From Mycobacterium sp. PO1 (GTDB taxonomy: Bacteria; Actinomycetota; Actinomycetes; Mycobacteriales; Mycobacteriaceae): a stretch of 64,000 nucleotides of DNA. Positions within the stretch are counted from its first letter, which is position 1; each line of letters starts with the position of its first letter. The notes under the pieces are model-generated. The model searched no databases. It was not told the origin of the DNA and worked only from the letters and a program-made list of their open reading frames with translations. A program made the position numbers and the translations under genes. The stretch lies in NCBI RefSeq assembly GCF_017312405.1, contig NZ_BLTG01000014.1, positions 1-64,000 of the forward strand, read 5' to 3'. Shown one piece after another: positions 1-8,648 of the stretch.

Positions 1-43
1 AACGACCCCAATGACCCACCACCGTTCTGACCGGGGCGTGCTG

Positions 44-1066
44 TCAGGCCACCTGGCCCTGCACCACCGGCAACCCGGGATCGCTGACAGCGTCCAGCGG
101 GGACGGCTCAGCGCCGGCCGCGATCAGGTGCGCGGCGAAGGAGGCGATCATGGCGCCGTTGTCGGTGCACAACCGCGGGCGTGGAATGCGCAGCGTCATC
201 CCGGCCGCCTCACAGCGCTCGGCGGCCAGTTCCCGAAGCCGCGAGTTGGCCGCCACTCCTCCGGCGATCAGCAGCGTGGACACCCCCAACTCGCGTGCGG
301 CGCGCACTGCCTTGAGGGTCAGCACATCGGCCACCGCCTCTTGGAAGCCCGCGGCGATGTCGGCCTGCGAAGCCTCGGGATGGCGCTCCACATAGCGGGC
401 CACGGCGGTCTTCAGGCCGGAGAAACTGAAGGCGTGCGGGTCGTCGCGCGGCCCGGTCATCCCCCGCGGAAACACGATGGCGTCGCGGTCCCCGTCACGG
501 GCGAGCTCGTCGAGCACCCGGCCCCCGGGATAGCCCAGCCCGAGCAGCCGCGCCACCTTGTCGTAGGCCTCCCCGGCAGCGTCGTCGACAGTAGAGCCCA
601 GCTCGACGATCGGCTCCCCCAGCGAACGCACATGCAGGAGATTGGTGTGTCCGCCCGACACCAGCAACCCGACGGCTTCGGGCAGTGGGCCATGGTCGAA
701 GACGTCGGCGGCCAGGTGTCCGCCCAGATGATTCACGGCGTAGAACGGAACCCCCCAGGCCGCCGCGTAGGCCTTGGCCGCGGCCACCCCGACCAACAAC
801 GCGCCCGCCAGCCCCGGGCCGATCGTCGCCGCGACGACGTCGGGCCGCGCGATCCCGGCCGCGGCCAGGGCACGGCGCATCGTCGGCCCCAACGCCTCCA
901 GATGCGCACGCGAGGCGATCTCGGGCACCACCCCACCGAACCGGGCATGCTCGTCGACGCTGGACGCCACCTCGTCGGCGAGCAGCGTGACCGAACCGTC
1001 GCCGCCGAGTTCAGCGATCCCGACACCGGTTTCGTCGCAGGAACTCTCGATAGCCAGAATGATCAT
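44..1066 (-). CDS. tsaD: tRNA N6-threonylcarbamoyladenosine transferase TsaD
   Basis: Catalyses the last step of t6A37 formation, moving the threonylcarbamoyl group from TC-AMP onto A37 of ANN-decoding tRNAs, in the cytoplasm with TsaB and TsaE. The 340-residue protein is full length for the Kae1/TsaD family. Visible are the N-terminal ESSCDETG motif (residues 7-14), the metal-binding H-L-G-G-H (His113, His117) and the SGGHTN phosphate-binding loop. Its ATG overlaps the rimI stop by 4 bp, so it is the last gene of a coupled minus-strand chain that starts at alr. tsaB and tsaE lie in the same chain, supplying the rest of the complex. Confidence 0.97.
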   Translation of the reverse strand: MIILAIESSCDETGVGIAELGGDGSVTLLADEVASSVDEHARFGGVVPEIASRAHLEALGPTMRRALAAAGIARPDVVAATIGPGLAGALLVGVAAAKAYAAAWGVPFYAVNHLGGHLAADVFDHGPLPEAVGLLVSGGHTNLLHVRSLGEPIVELGSTVDDAAGEAYDKVARLLGLGYPGGRVLDELARDGDRDAIVFPRGMTGPRDDPHAFSFSGLKTAVARYVERHPEASQADIAAGFQEAVADVLTLKAVRAARELGVSTLLIAGGVAANSRLRELAAERCEAAGMTLRIPRPRLCTDNGAMIASFAAHLIAAGAEPSPLDAVSDPGLPVVQGQVA

Positions 1067-1518
1067 CGCCGATCCCGTTTCATCGTGTAGGCGTCCGCGC
1101 CGCTGACCCGGTAGTACCGCTTACGCAGCCCCACCTGCTCGAAGCCCTCGCTCTCGTACAGCGCGATCGCCGCCGCGTTGTCGGTGCGGACCTCCAGGAA
1201 AATCGTGGCGTCGCCGGCGAAGTCGAACAGGCCGCGCAGCAGCTGCCGGCCGATTCCCTGCCCTTGATAGGCCGGATCGACGCCGATGGTGTGGACCTCG
1301 TACTCGAAGGGCTTCACGCGGCCCAGGCGTGCGATCCCGGCGTATCCCACCAGCTTGTCGTCGACGCGTGCCGCGACATAGTGGTTGTGCTTTGCGGCGA
1401 GCTCGGCCAGGAACGCGCGCTCGGGCCAGGGGTCGTCGCCGTCGAACAACAGCGACTCGAGCTCCGCGCAGCGGGCGGCATCACGCGGGGTCAGCGGGCC
1501 GTACACGACCGTGCTCAT
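1063..1518 (-). CDS. rimI: GNAT acetyltransferase, RimI-like (ribosomal protein S18 alanine N-acetyltransferase)
   Basis: A single-domain GNAT protein of 151 residues. Family knowledge: RimI acetylates the N-terminal alanine of S18 and is usually encoded beside tsaB/tsaD. The acetyl-CoA loop QGQGIG is at about residues 85-90, after the typical beta strand ending in TIGVDP. I chose the ATG at 1516-1518 rather than upstream in-frame codons because it forms an ATGA overlap with the tsaB stop (1515-1517). The gene again overlaps tsaD by 4 bp. The acceptor protein cannot be read from sequence. Confidence 0.93.
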   Translation of the reverse strand: MSTVVYGPLTPRDAARCAELESLLFDGDDPWPERAFLAELAAKHNHYVAARVDDKLVGYAGIARLGRVKPFEYEVHTIGVDPAYQGQGIGRQLLRGLFDFAGDATIFLEVRTDNAAAIALYESEGFEQVGLRKRYYRVSGADAYTMKRDRR

Positions 1519-2144
1519 CGCGGGGCCGCCGGCGGCTTCGCGTCGGGCCTGCGCAGATAGAGCGGCACCAACGGCTGTGGCTCGACATCCCAATCAGCCA
1601 CGGCGGCAACCAGTCCGGCGGCGCTCGGATACACCGGCGCCAGCCTGGGCAACTCGAACAACGCCGCGTGTTCAGGGGAGCCGGCCACCGCCCCGGCACC
1701 TGCGGGAACGTCGGTCGCAGCGTTGACGGCCGGACCGTCGACACGCACACCGTCACGGTAGCGACCCCAATACACTTCCCGGCGGCGCGCATCGGTGACG
1801 ACCAGCACGTCACCCGTCGTCCCCGCCGCGATCGCATCCAGGCTGCACACCCCGCGCACCGCGATCCCGAGCGCATGCCCGAACGCTGCGGCGGTCGCCA
1901 TCCCGACGCGCAGTCCGGTGAACGGGCCGGGCCCGCACCCCACCACGACCGCGTCGAGACGATCTGCGGCCAGCCCAGCGTCGGACAAGGCGCCCACGAT
2001 GTTGGGGGTCAACTGCTCGGCGTGGGCGCGCGCGTCCACCGTGACACGCTCGGCGAGCACCTCATCACCCGACTCGTCGCACCGAACCACCCCCGCGGTG
2101 ACGGCCGGGGTGGCGGTGTCGATCGCCAGGACAAACCTGCTCAC
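1515..2144 (-). CDS. tsaB: t6A biosynthesis protein TsaB
   Basis: Non-catalytic ASKHA-fold partner that dimerises with TsaD for t6A synthesis. The protein of about 209 residues begins VSRFVLAIDTATPA, the hallmark nucleotide-fold start of TsaB, and contains the conserved stretch GCGPGPFTGLR. I prefer the GTG at 2142-2144, which overlaps the tsaE stop as GTGA, over an upstream ATG at 2156 adding four residues. It overlaps rimI by 4 bp downstream. TsaB lacks the metal-binding histidines of TsaD, as expected for the family. Confidence 0.94.
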   Translation of the reverse strand: MSRFVLAIDTATPAVTAGVVRCDESGDEVLAERVTVDARAHAEQLTPNIVGALSDAGLAADRLDAVVVGCGPGPFTGLRVGMATAAAFGHALGIAVRGVCSLDAIAAGTTGDVLVVTDARRREVYWGRYRDGVRVDGPAVNAATDVPAGAGAVAGSPEHAALFELPRLAPVYPSAAGLVAAVADWDVEPQPLVPLYLRRPDAKPPAAPR

Positions 2145-2605
2145 GGCCGACTCCAATTCCAGATCGCCGTGCGGGTTTCGGTGTCGGGGGCGCGTTCCAG
2201 CCGGATGTCGAGGTGGCTGTCGGACAGCCGCTCGGCGACGCCTTCACCCCATTCGACGACGACGACCGCGTCGTCGAGGTCGGTGTCGAGATCCAGGGAG
2301 TCCAGCTCGCCGAGCAGGTCCACCGACGTCTGGTCCAGCAACCGGTACAGATCGACGTGCACCATCGCCGGCGCGCCGGCGCGACGAGCCCGATGCACCC
2401 GCGCCAGCACGAACGTCGGCGAGATCACCGGGCCCTCGACGTCCATCGCCTGTGCGATCCCCTTGGCCAGCACCGTTTTCCCGGCACCCAACGGCCCGGA
2501 CAGCACCACCACGTCTCCGGCCCGCAGGGAGCGCCCCAAAGAGGCGCCCAAGGCGATCGTGTCCTCGGCGGTCGACAGCTCGGCCGTACCTCCCCGGTCA
2601 GCCAT
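2141..2605 (-). CDS. tsaE: t6A biosynthesis ATPase TsaE
   Basis: P-loop ATPase of the TsaBDE complex, needed to cycle TsaD during t6A formation. Of 154 residues, it shows a Walker A GPLGAGKT at about residues 37-44, and the typical HVDLYRL and EWGEG motifs further on. The ATG at 2603-2605 overlaps the upstream hydrolase by 8 bp, and the stop overlaps the tsaB GTG. The name and the position between alr and tsaB agree with the mycobacterial arrangement. Confidence 0.95.
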   Translation of the reverse strand: MADRGGTAELSTAEDTIALGASLGRSLRAGDVVVLSGPLGAGKTVLAKGIAQAMDVEGPVISPTFVLARVHRARRAGAPAMVHVDLYRLLDQTSVDLLGELDSLDLDTDLDDAVVVVEWGEGVAERLSDSHLDIRLERAPDTETRTAIWNWSRP

Positions 2606-3686
2606 GCAACCCCACCCGCTGCCGCATCCGACGGGTCAACGCCACGAGTTTGGACGGCGTCGCCCGCTCGACGAGACGCACCAGCGCGTCGTCGATGACG
2701 TCGGGACGCTCGAGCTGCACGAGATGACCTGCGCCGCCGACGATCACGAGCTGAGACTTGGCCAGTTGGTCGGCCATGTCCTGCGAGTAGTCCATCGGCG
2801 TGAGCAGGTCACGGTCCCCGCAAGCGACCAGAGTCGGCACCTTGCTCAGCGTCGTCAGCCCCGCGGTCTCGTCGTGCACCTCCAGCGCATGCAGGAACTC
2901 CACCAGCGTCGCGATCGGGGTGTCGTGCATCATCCGCTCGGAGAAGGCATTCACGCTGCGACTGATCCGGTGATCCCCATAGGACGCCGCTCGCAGGATC
3001 GGACCGATCACCGAACGCGCCGCACCGCGTCCCCGATGTACGAGCGCCGGGGCGTACCTGGCTGTGAACCGAACCGCCTCCAACGCCGGGTTGTTCAGGA
3101 TCTCACCCAACGGCGAACGCGCCACCCCCTCTGCGGCAGAGGCGATCAACGCCGCACCGACGACACTGGTGGGATAGCGCTGCGGATACTGCCGGGCATG
3201 CGACAGCACCGTCATGCCGCCCATCGAATGCCCGACCAGCACCACCGGGCCGCGGGGGGCCACCACTGCGAGCACGCTCTCGAGGTCCTGGCCCAACTGT
3301 TCGACGGTGTAGGTGTCCGGTGGCGCCTCCCCGGACTGGCCATGCCCGCGTTGATCGTAGAAAACCATGCGGACCTGCTCACCCCACTGCTCGCTGAGCC
3401 GGGCCCGCTGAAAGTGGAACGATCCCATCCGAAGGCAGAACCCGTGCGCGAAAATGACAGTGAGGCCTGCGTTCTCGGGACCGACCTCGCGCACGGCCAG
3501 CGGCACTCCGTCGGGCGTGGTGACGACAGAGCTGCGGTCGGCGTCGAGCAGCTCGAAATCCTCGTCCCGGTACGGATCGTCGTCGCTGAACTTGCGCCGC
3601 AACGACTTCGCCACCGACAGACCCGCGGCAGTGCCCACGGCGGTCACCCCGGCCGCACCGGCCAGCCACCCCGCCCGGGCGCTCAC
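2598..3686 (-). CDS. alpha/beta hydrolase, probably membrane-anchored
   Basis: A 362-residue alpha/beta hydrolase of unknown substrate. It has the oxyanion HG motif near residue 81, nucleophile elbow GHSMGG (Ser about 154), an acid in the ACGDRDLL stretch and a histidine in GGAGHL near the C-terminus, so the triad is intact. A hydrophobic stretch at about residues 7-26 ([13 protein letters not shown] and following) could be a signal anchor. The GTG at 3684-3686 is chosen because it overlaps the alr stop as GTGA; upstream codons would run into alr. Position between alr and tsaE is the same as in M. tuberculosis, from memory. Possible lipase or esterase; substrate not predictable. Confidence 0.9.
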   Translation of the reverse strand: MSARAGWLAGAAGVTAVGTAAGLSVAKSLRRKFSDDDPYRDEDFELLDADRSSVVTTPDGVPLAVREVGPENAGLTVIFAHGFCLRMGSFHFQRARLSEQWGEQVRMVFYDQRGHGQSGEAPPDTYTVEQLGQDLESVLAVVAPRGPVVLVGHSMGGMTVLSHARQYPQRYPTSVVGAALIASAAEGVARSPLGEILNNPALEAVRFTARYAPALVHRGRGAARSVIGPILRAASYGDHRISRSVNAFSERMMHDTPIATLVEFLHALEVHDETAGLTTLSKVPTLVACGDRDLLTPMDYSQDMADQLAKSQLVIVGGAGHLVQLERPDVIDDALVRLVERATPSKLVALTRRMRQRVGLHG

Positions 3687-4852
3687 CGGGACCGACCTCC
3701 GCGCAGGTAGGCCCGTGCGATGCGCCGGCGGGGACTGGTCACGACCTCGTAGCTGATGGTGCCGAGCAGGTCCGCCCACTCCTGTGCGGTCGGTTCCCCG
3801 TGGTCACCGGGCCCGAAGAGGACGGCCTGGTCGCCCTCGGCGACGTCGACGGCTCCGGGTCCCAGGTCGACCACGAACTGGTCCATGCAGACCCGGCCCA
3901 CATTGGGGTAGCGACGTCCGTTGATGCTCACCTGCATCCGATTGCTGAGCAACCGGAACACGCCGTCGGCGTAACCGGCGGGGATCAGCGCCAGTGTGGT
4001 GTCGCGCGTCGCCGTCCAGGTGTGCCCGTAGGACACGCTTTCACCCGCGGCGACGGGGCGCAGCAGGGTCACCGGGCACGTCACCGTCATCGCCGGACGC
4101 AGCCCGAGATCGCCGCGCTCGGGAACAGGGCTGAGTCCATAGGTCGCCAGGCCCGGGCGCACCATGTCGAAGGCCAGGTCCGGGCGCGTCATGGTGGCGG
4201 GCGAGTTGCTCAGGTGCACGACCTCGAACTCGAGTCCGAAGTCGCGGGCCAGCATCGCGCGGGCGGTGAGCCGGCGGGCCTGCTCGTCGTTGAAGGGATG
4301 TTCGGGGTCGTCTCCGTGCGCCAGGTGCGACATCAGCCCCCGTACCCGCACCGCGTCGTCGGCGCAGGCCCTGCGCAGCCCGTCGAGCACCGCCGGGTAG
4401 TCGCTCTCCCCCACGCCGTTGCGGTTGAGCCCGGTGTCGGTCTTGACGGTCACCGTGGCCTGACAGCCGGTGCGCGACACCGCGTCGAGCAGGTCGGCGA
4501 GCTGGCGGGGCGAGGAGACGGCGATCTGGACGCCGGCCTGCAGTGCGGGCGCGAAGTCGGTGCCGGGCGGGTGCAGCCAGGCCAGCACCGGTGCGGTGAT
4601 ACCGGCCTGGCGCAGGTGCACCGCCTCGGCGACGGTCGCGACCCCCAACTCGGCGGCACCCGCTTCCAACGCCGCCCGGGCCACCTCCGTGGCGCCGTGG
4701 CCGTAGCCGTCGGCCTTGACGACGGTCATCACCGCGGCTGACCCGGCGCGTTCGCGCAGCACAGCGACGTTGTCGGCGATCGCGTCGAGGTCGACTGACG
4801 CGACGGGCAGAGCCCCCGACAGGTGCTGGGTCATGTTCGGCGTGGTGGTCAC
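3683..4852 (-). CDS. alr: alanine racemase
   Basis: PLP enzyme that interconverts L- and D-alanine for peptidoglycan; the target of D-cycloserine. The 389-residue protein carries the PLP lysine in VKADGYGHG (Lys46) and the second catalytic base in VSYGHTW in the C-terminal domain, with CMDQFVVDL following. Full length for the family. First gene of the coupled chain alr-hydrolase-tsaE-tsaB-rimI-tsaD; it ends in a GTGA overlap with the hydrolase. Separated from gadB by 26 bp. Confidence 0.97.
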   Translation of the reverse strand: MTTTPNMTQHLSGALPVASVDLDAIADNVAVLRERAGSAAVMTVVKADGYGHGATEVARAALEAGAAELGVATVAEAVHLRQAGITAPVLAWLHPPGTDFAPALQAGVQIAVSSPRQLADLLDAVSRTGCQATVTVKTDTGLNRNGVGESDYPAVLDGLRRACADDAVRVRGLMSHLAHGDDPEHPFNDEQARRLTARAMLARDFGLEFEVVHLSNSPATMTRPDLAFDMVRPGLATYGLSPVPERGDLGLRPAMTVTCPVTLLRPVAAGESVSYGHTWTATRDTTLALIPAGYADGVFRLLSNRMQVSINGRRYPNVGRVCMDQFVVDLGPGAVDVAEGDQAVLFGPGDHGEPTAQEWADLLGTISYEVVTSPRRRIARAYLRGGRSR

Positions 4853-4878
4853 TGCACCCGATTGTCCCAGGCGCGGTG

Positions 4879-6285
4879 TCAGTGGGCGAAATGCGCCTCG
4901 TCGGCGAACCCGCCCACGTCGATGGCATCGAGCTTGTCGAGGACCTTGACCAGGTCGTCACGCAGGGCGCGGGCCAGGTTCGCCGAGAAGCCCTCTCGGA
5001 CCACGATCCGCAGCACCGCGATGTCGGCCGCGTCGTCGGGCATGGTGTAGGCGGGGACCTGCCAGCCGAACCCGCGCAGCAGCGCCGAGACGTCGAAGAC
5101 CGTGTATTTGATGCCGTCGACCAGCTTGAACGCCACCACCGGGATGGCCGATCCGTCGGAGATCACCTCGAAGACCGGCTTCCGGTCGGGTCCGGTCATC
5201 CCGGCCAGTTCGTGGGCCAGCCACTGCGCGTTCTCCGACAGGCACCGCATCACCTGCAGATAGCCGTCGCGGCCGAGCCGCAGGAAGTTGTAGTACTGAC
5301 CCACCACCTGGTTGCCGGGCCGGGAGAAGTTCAGCGTGAACGTCGGCATGTCGCCGCCGAGGTAGTTGACCCGGAACACCAGGTCCTCGGGCAGGTGCTC
5401 GGCATTGCGCCAGACCACGAAGCCGATGCCGGGATAGGTCAGCCCGTATTTGTGTCCGCTGACGTTGATCGACACGACCCGGGGAAGCCGGAAATCCCAC
5501 ACCACGTCCGGATGCAGGAACGGCACCACGAACCCGCCGCTGGCGGCGTCGACGTGCACCGGCACATCGCACCCGCCGTCAGCAGCGAGCTTGTCCAGCG
5601 CGGCGCAGATGTCCCCGACGGGCTCGAGTTCGCCGGTGAACGTGGTGCCCAGGATCGCCACCACCCCGATCGTGTTCTCGTCGACGGCGTCGACGACCTG
5701 TTCGGGGGTGATGACGTAGCGCCCCTCCTCCATCGGCAGATAGCGGGCTTCGACATCGAAGTAGCGACAGAACTTCTCCCACACCACCTGCACGTTGGAA
5801 CCCATGACCAGGTTGGGGGTGCGGTTCTTCCAGTCCCGTCCCTCTCCGGAACCGGCCCGCTCGCGCCACCGCCACTTCATCGCCAGCCCGGCGAGCATCA
5901 CCGCCTCGCTGGAGCCTACGGTGGACACCCCGGTCGCACTGGACGGATCGTCGTCGCGCAGGTCCTCGGCGTGGAACAGGTCGGCCACCATGCACACGCA
6001 GCGCTGCTCGATCGCCGCGGTGACCGGATACTCGTCCTTGTCGATCATGTTCTTGTCGAAAGTCTCCGACATCAGCTGCCCCGCTTCGGGATCCATCCAC
6101 GTGGTGACGAACGTCGCCAGGTTCAACCGTGAGCTGCCGTCGAGCATCAACTCGTCGTGGATGAACCGGTAGGCATTCTCCGGGTCGAGGGACTCGTCGG
6201 GCAGCCGCAGCGCCGGGATGGGTGAGGTGGACATCCGGCCCGTGTAGGCGGGGGTCAGAGACGAGTGACGTGAGACGTTGGGCAT
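4879..6285 (-). CDS. gadB: glutamate decarboxylase
   Basis: PLP-dependent group II decarboxylase of 468 residues converting L-glutamate to GABA and CO2, usually for acid resistance or GABA-shunt metabolism. The PLP lysine lies in VSGHKYG (Lys279), and the cofactor-pairing aspartate in HVDAASGG (Asp246). The C-terminal segment ends in a histidine-containing tail (AHFAH) as in bacterial GadB. I took the ATG at 6283-6285 (MPNVSRHSS), since further upstream the frame overlaps nnr. It lies 10 bp after the nnr stop and may be cotranscribed with it. No GadC antiporter is in the window. Confidence 0.95.
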   Translation of the reverse strand: MPNVSRHSSLTPAYTGRMSTSPIPALRLPDESLDPENAYRFIHDELMLDGSSRLNLATFVTTWMDPEAGQLMSETFDKNMIDKDEYPVTAAIEQRCVCMVADLFHAEDLRDDDPSSATGVSTVGSSEAVMLAGLAMKWRWRERAGSGEGRDWKNRTPNLVMGSNVQVVWEKFCRYFDVEARYLPMEEGRYVITPEQVVDAVDENTIGVVAILGTTFTGELEPVGDICAALDKLAADGGCDVPVHVDAASGGFVVPFLHPDVVWDFRLPRVVSINVSGHKYGLTYPGIGFVVWRNAEHLPEDLVFRVNYLGGDMPTFTLNFSRPGNQVVGQYYNFLRLGRDGYLQVMRCLSENAQWLAHELAGMTGPDRKPVFEVISDGSAIPVVAFKLVDGIKYTVFDVSALLRGFGWQVPAYTMPDDAADIAVLRIVVREGFSANLARALRDDLVKVLDKLDAIDVGGFADEAHFAH

Positions 6286-6295
6286 GCCCCTATTT

Positions 6296-7711
6296 CTAGA
6301 GGATCGAACCCAACGCTGTGCGCAGATGCGCCAGGATCTGCGACGACGACGTCGGCACCGGAGCCGGACCGGGATCGCAGGCCGCCGCCCCGGCGGCGCG
6401 CGAGTGCACGAACGCCGCCGCCGCTGCGGCCTCACCCGGCGGCAGACCGCCGGCCAGCAGCGCTCCGATGACCCCGGTGAGCACGTCACCCGAGCCCGCG
6501 GTGGCCGCCCAGGAATTGCCGGCGACGTTGAGGTAGACCGGCCCGGCCCCTGGCTCGGCGATGACGGTGACGTTGCCCTTCAACAGGACGGTCACCCCCA
6601 ACCGATCGGCGAGCTTGCGGGTGTCGGCGATGCGGTCGTCGCCCGGCGGCGACCCCGCCAGACGGGCGAACTCACCGGCATGCGGTGTCAGCACCGTGGG
6701 CGGCTCCCGATCGGCCACCAGCTCCGGGTGCGCCGACAAGATCGTCAGCCCGTCGGCGTCGACGATCACCGGCAGATCGGACTCGAGCGCGAAGCACAGC
6801 GCGGACGCGCCCGCCTCGTCGGTGCCCAGCCCGGGTCCCACCGCCCAGGCCTGGACCCGGCCCGCGGTGGCGTGGCTGGGTGTGGCGATCACCTCGGGCC
6901 AGTGCGAAACCACCTCGCCCGCCGCGGTTCCCGCGTAACGCACCATGCCCGAGTGGGCCGCGACCGCCGCACCGGTGCACAGGATCGCCGCCCCGGGGTA
7001 CGTCGACGACCCTGCCATCACGCCGGTGACGCCCTGGCTGTACTTGTCGTCGGCACGTCCGGGCACCGGCCAGCGCGCGGCGACGTCGGCGGCCTCGAAC
7101 CCGAGAATGTCCGAGGGCGGCAGGTCCAGCCCGATGTCGACGAGTTCGACCCTGCCGCAGCGTCCGAGCGCATGCACCGGTTTGAGTCCGCCGAACGTGA
7201 CGGTCAGCGCGGCGTCGACGTGGGCCCCCTCGGCGGCCCCGGTGTGCACGTCCAGACCGCTGGGCAGATCAACGGCGACGACGGGGATACCGGCCTGCTC
7301 CACGGCGGCGAACACCTCGGCCGCATTCGGCCGCAACGCACCTGAGCCCGAGATTCCGACGACGCCGTCGATCACCAGATCAGTTGCCGCTGGCACGGTT
7401 TCGACGATGCGGCCACCGGCGGCGCGGAATGCGGACAGCGCCTTGGGGTGCGCTTTGTCGGGGTTGAGCAGGACCGCGCGGGCACCGGCACCGCGACGCT
7501 TCAGCAGCGTCGCCGCCCACAGCGCGTCTCCGCCGTTGTCGCCGGAACCGACGACTGCGCACACGGTGCGACCGTTGACAGTTCCCAGCTCCCGGCTGAT
7601 CGCGGTGGCCAGCCCGAACGCCGCGCGGCGCATCAGTACCCCGTCGGGCAGCGCGGCCAGTAGCGGCGCCTCGGAGTCGCGGATCTGCTGGGCGGTGTAG
7701 TAGGACCGCAT
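6296..7711 (-). CDS. nnr: bifunctional NAD(P)H-hydrate epimerase / ADP-dependent NAD(P)H-hydrate dehydratase
   Basis: Repairs hydrated NADH and NADPH: the N-terminal YjeF_N domain epimerises R-NAD(P)HX and the C-terminal ribokinase-like domain dehydrates the S form. Visible are the epimerase signature GSGDNGGDAL in the first 80 residues and the dehydratase motif AATAGSGDVLTG near the C-terminus. 471 residues from the ATG at 7709-7711 (MRSYYTAQQI), which matches the usual mycobacterial start; an upstream in-frame codon at 7744 would overlap the divergent gene's leader. Confidence 0.94.
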   Translation of the reverse strand: MRSYYTAQQIRDSEAPLLAALPDGVLMRRAAFGLATAISRELGTVNGRTVCAVVGSGDNGGDALWAATLLKRRGAGARAVLLNPDKAHPKALSAFRAAGGRIVETVPAATDLVIDGVVGISGSGALRPNAAEVFAAVEQAGIPVVAVDLPSGLDVHTGAAEGAHVDAALTVTFGGLKPVHALGRCGRVELVDIGLDLPPSDILGFEAADVAARWPVPGRADDKYSQGVTGVMAGSSTYPGAAILCTGAAVAAHSGMVRYAGTAAGEVVSHWPEVIATPSHATAGRVQAWAVGPGLGTDEAGASALCFALESDLPVIVDADGLTILSAHPELVADREPPTVLTPHAGEFARLAGSPPGDDRIADTRKLADRLGVTVLLKGNVTVIAEPGAGPVYLNVAGNSWAATAGSGDVLTGVIGALLAGGLPPGEAAAAAAFVHSRAAGAAACDPGPAPVPTSSSQILAHLRTALGSIL

Positions 7712-7758
7712 GAGTTCCACGCTACGCGGCGACGTTCTGGTCATGGAGCACAGTGGGT

Positions 7759-8133
7759 ATGACGACAGGCATGACGTTGAGTGAACTGCTCGAACTCGAA
7801 CACGCCGGCTGGCGGTCGCTGTGCGACGGCACCGGCGATCAGTTCTACGGCTCGCTGATGACCGACGACGCGGTCATGGTGTTGGCCAACGGCATGGTGA
7901 TGGACCGTGCGACCGTGACGGCGGCGCTGGGCCAGTCACCGCCGTGGGCGCGCTATGACATCACCGACGTGCGGGTGATCGAGATCTCCGCGGACACCGC
8001 CGCGCTGGTCTACACCGGCACCGCGCACCGGGACGGACAGCCCGAACCGTTCGTGGCGGCGATGTCGTCGGTGTATCACCGCACAGCCGATGGGTGGAGA
8101 CTGGTGCTGTACCAGCAGTCGCCTCGCGGCTGA
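7759..8133 (+). CDS. SnoaL/NTF2-like small protein
   Basis: A 124-residue cystatin-like/NTF2-fold protein of the DUF4440-SnoaL type; no function is established. It opens with an alpha helix (ELLELEHAGWRSL), then FYGSLMTDDAVMV and ends with a beta-rich WRLVLYQQSP, the standard pattern of the fold. I chose the ATG at 7759 because GGAG at 7745-7748 is at normal spacing; a GTG at 7753 and an ATG at 7771 are alternatives. It is divergent from nnr and convergent with the STAS gene, which begins 1 bp after its stop. Confidence 0.8.
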   Translation: MTTGMTLSELLELEHAGWRSLCDGTGDQFYGSLMTDDAVMVLANGMVMDRATVTAALGQSPPWARYDITDVRVIEISADTAALVYTGTAHRDGQPEPFVAAMSSVYHRTADGWRLVLYQQSPRG

Positions 8134-8134
8134 G

Positions 8135-8518
8135 TCAGGTCGCGGTGGCCGGTCGTCCGGCTCGCGCGTCCTCGAGGGTCGGATAGAGGTCGATGATCTG
8201 GTCGACGCACATCAGGCGCATCGGCCTGCTCGTCGCCGGCCCCTCGGCGACCACCCGCAGCGACACCCCCGCCGGTTCGGTCAGGCGGTGCGTCTCGACG
8301 AGCACGCTGATTCCCGCCGAGGACAGAAACGTGACGTCGAGGAGGTCGACGATCAGCAGCGCAGCACCGCCGCTCAACGCGACGTCCAGGTGTGTCATCA
8401 GCGTCGGCGCGGTGAGCACGTCCAGATCGCCGGCGACGTGCAGCACCAGCGCGTCACCGTCGCGGCGTGGGCTCACCGTGCAGCGACCGCTGCGTTCGTA
8501 CCCATGGTGTTCCAGCAT
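8135..8518 (-). CDS. STAS-domain protein (anti-sigma factor antagonist-like)
   Basis: A single 127-residue STAS domain. The motif VTFLSSAGISVLVE carries the serine that is phosphorylated in SpoIIAA/RsbV-type anti-anti-sigma factors. Preceding strands (ALVLHVAGDLDVLTAPTL) fit the family. No anti-sigma kinase or sigma factor is adjacent, so its partner lies elsewhere. The 130 bp upstream toward glmS hold no gene and presumably its promoter. Confidence 0.88.
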   Translation of the reverse strand: MLEHHGYERSGRCTVSPRRDGDALVLHVAGDLDVLTAPTLMTHLDVALSGGAALLIVDLLDVTFLSSAGISVLVETHRLTEPAGVSLRVVAEGPATSRPMRLMCVDQIIDLYPTLEDARAGRPATAT

Positions 8519-8648
8519 GTGATTTCCCGACCTTTGTTTGCGCAGATAAGCGCGGTCGCACCGGATTCGTCAGAGGAGCCACGGCAGCGGCGACCAAGCT
8601 GCCAGAAAACTCATACTTTTCTTATCGAACCCACATGCTTCGGCGTTA

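Noticed and set aside
1329..3710. A 793-codon open frame on the plus strand
   Set aside because: It lies antisense to tsaB, tsaE and the hydrolase, is Arg/His/Gly-rich without domain signals, and is a typical high-GC shadow frame.
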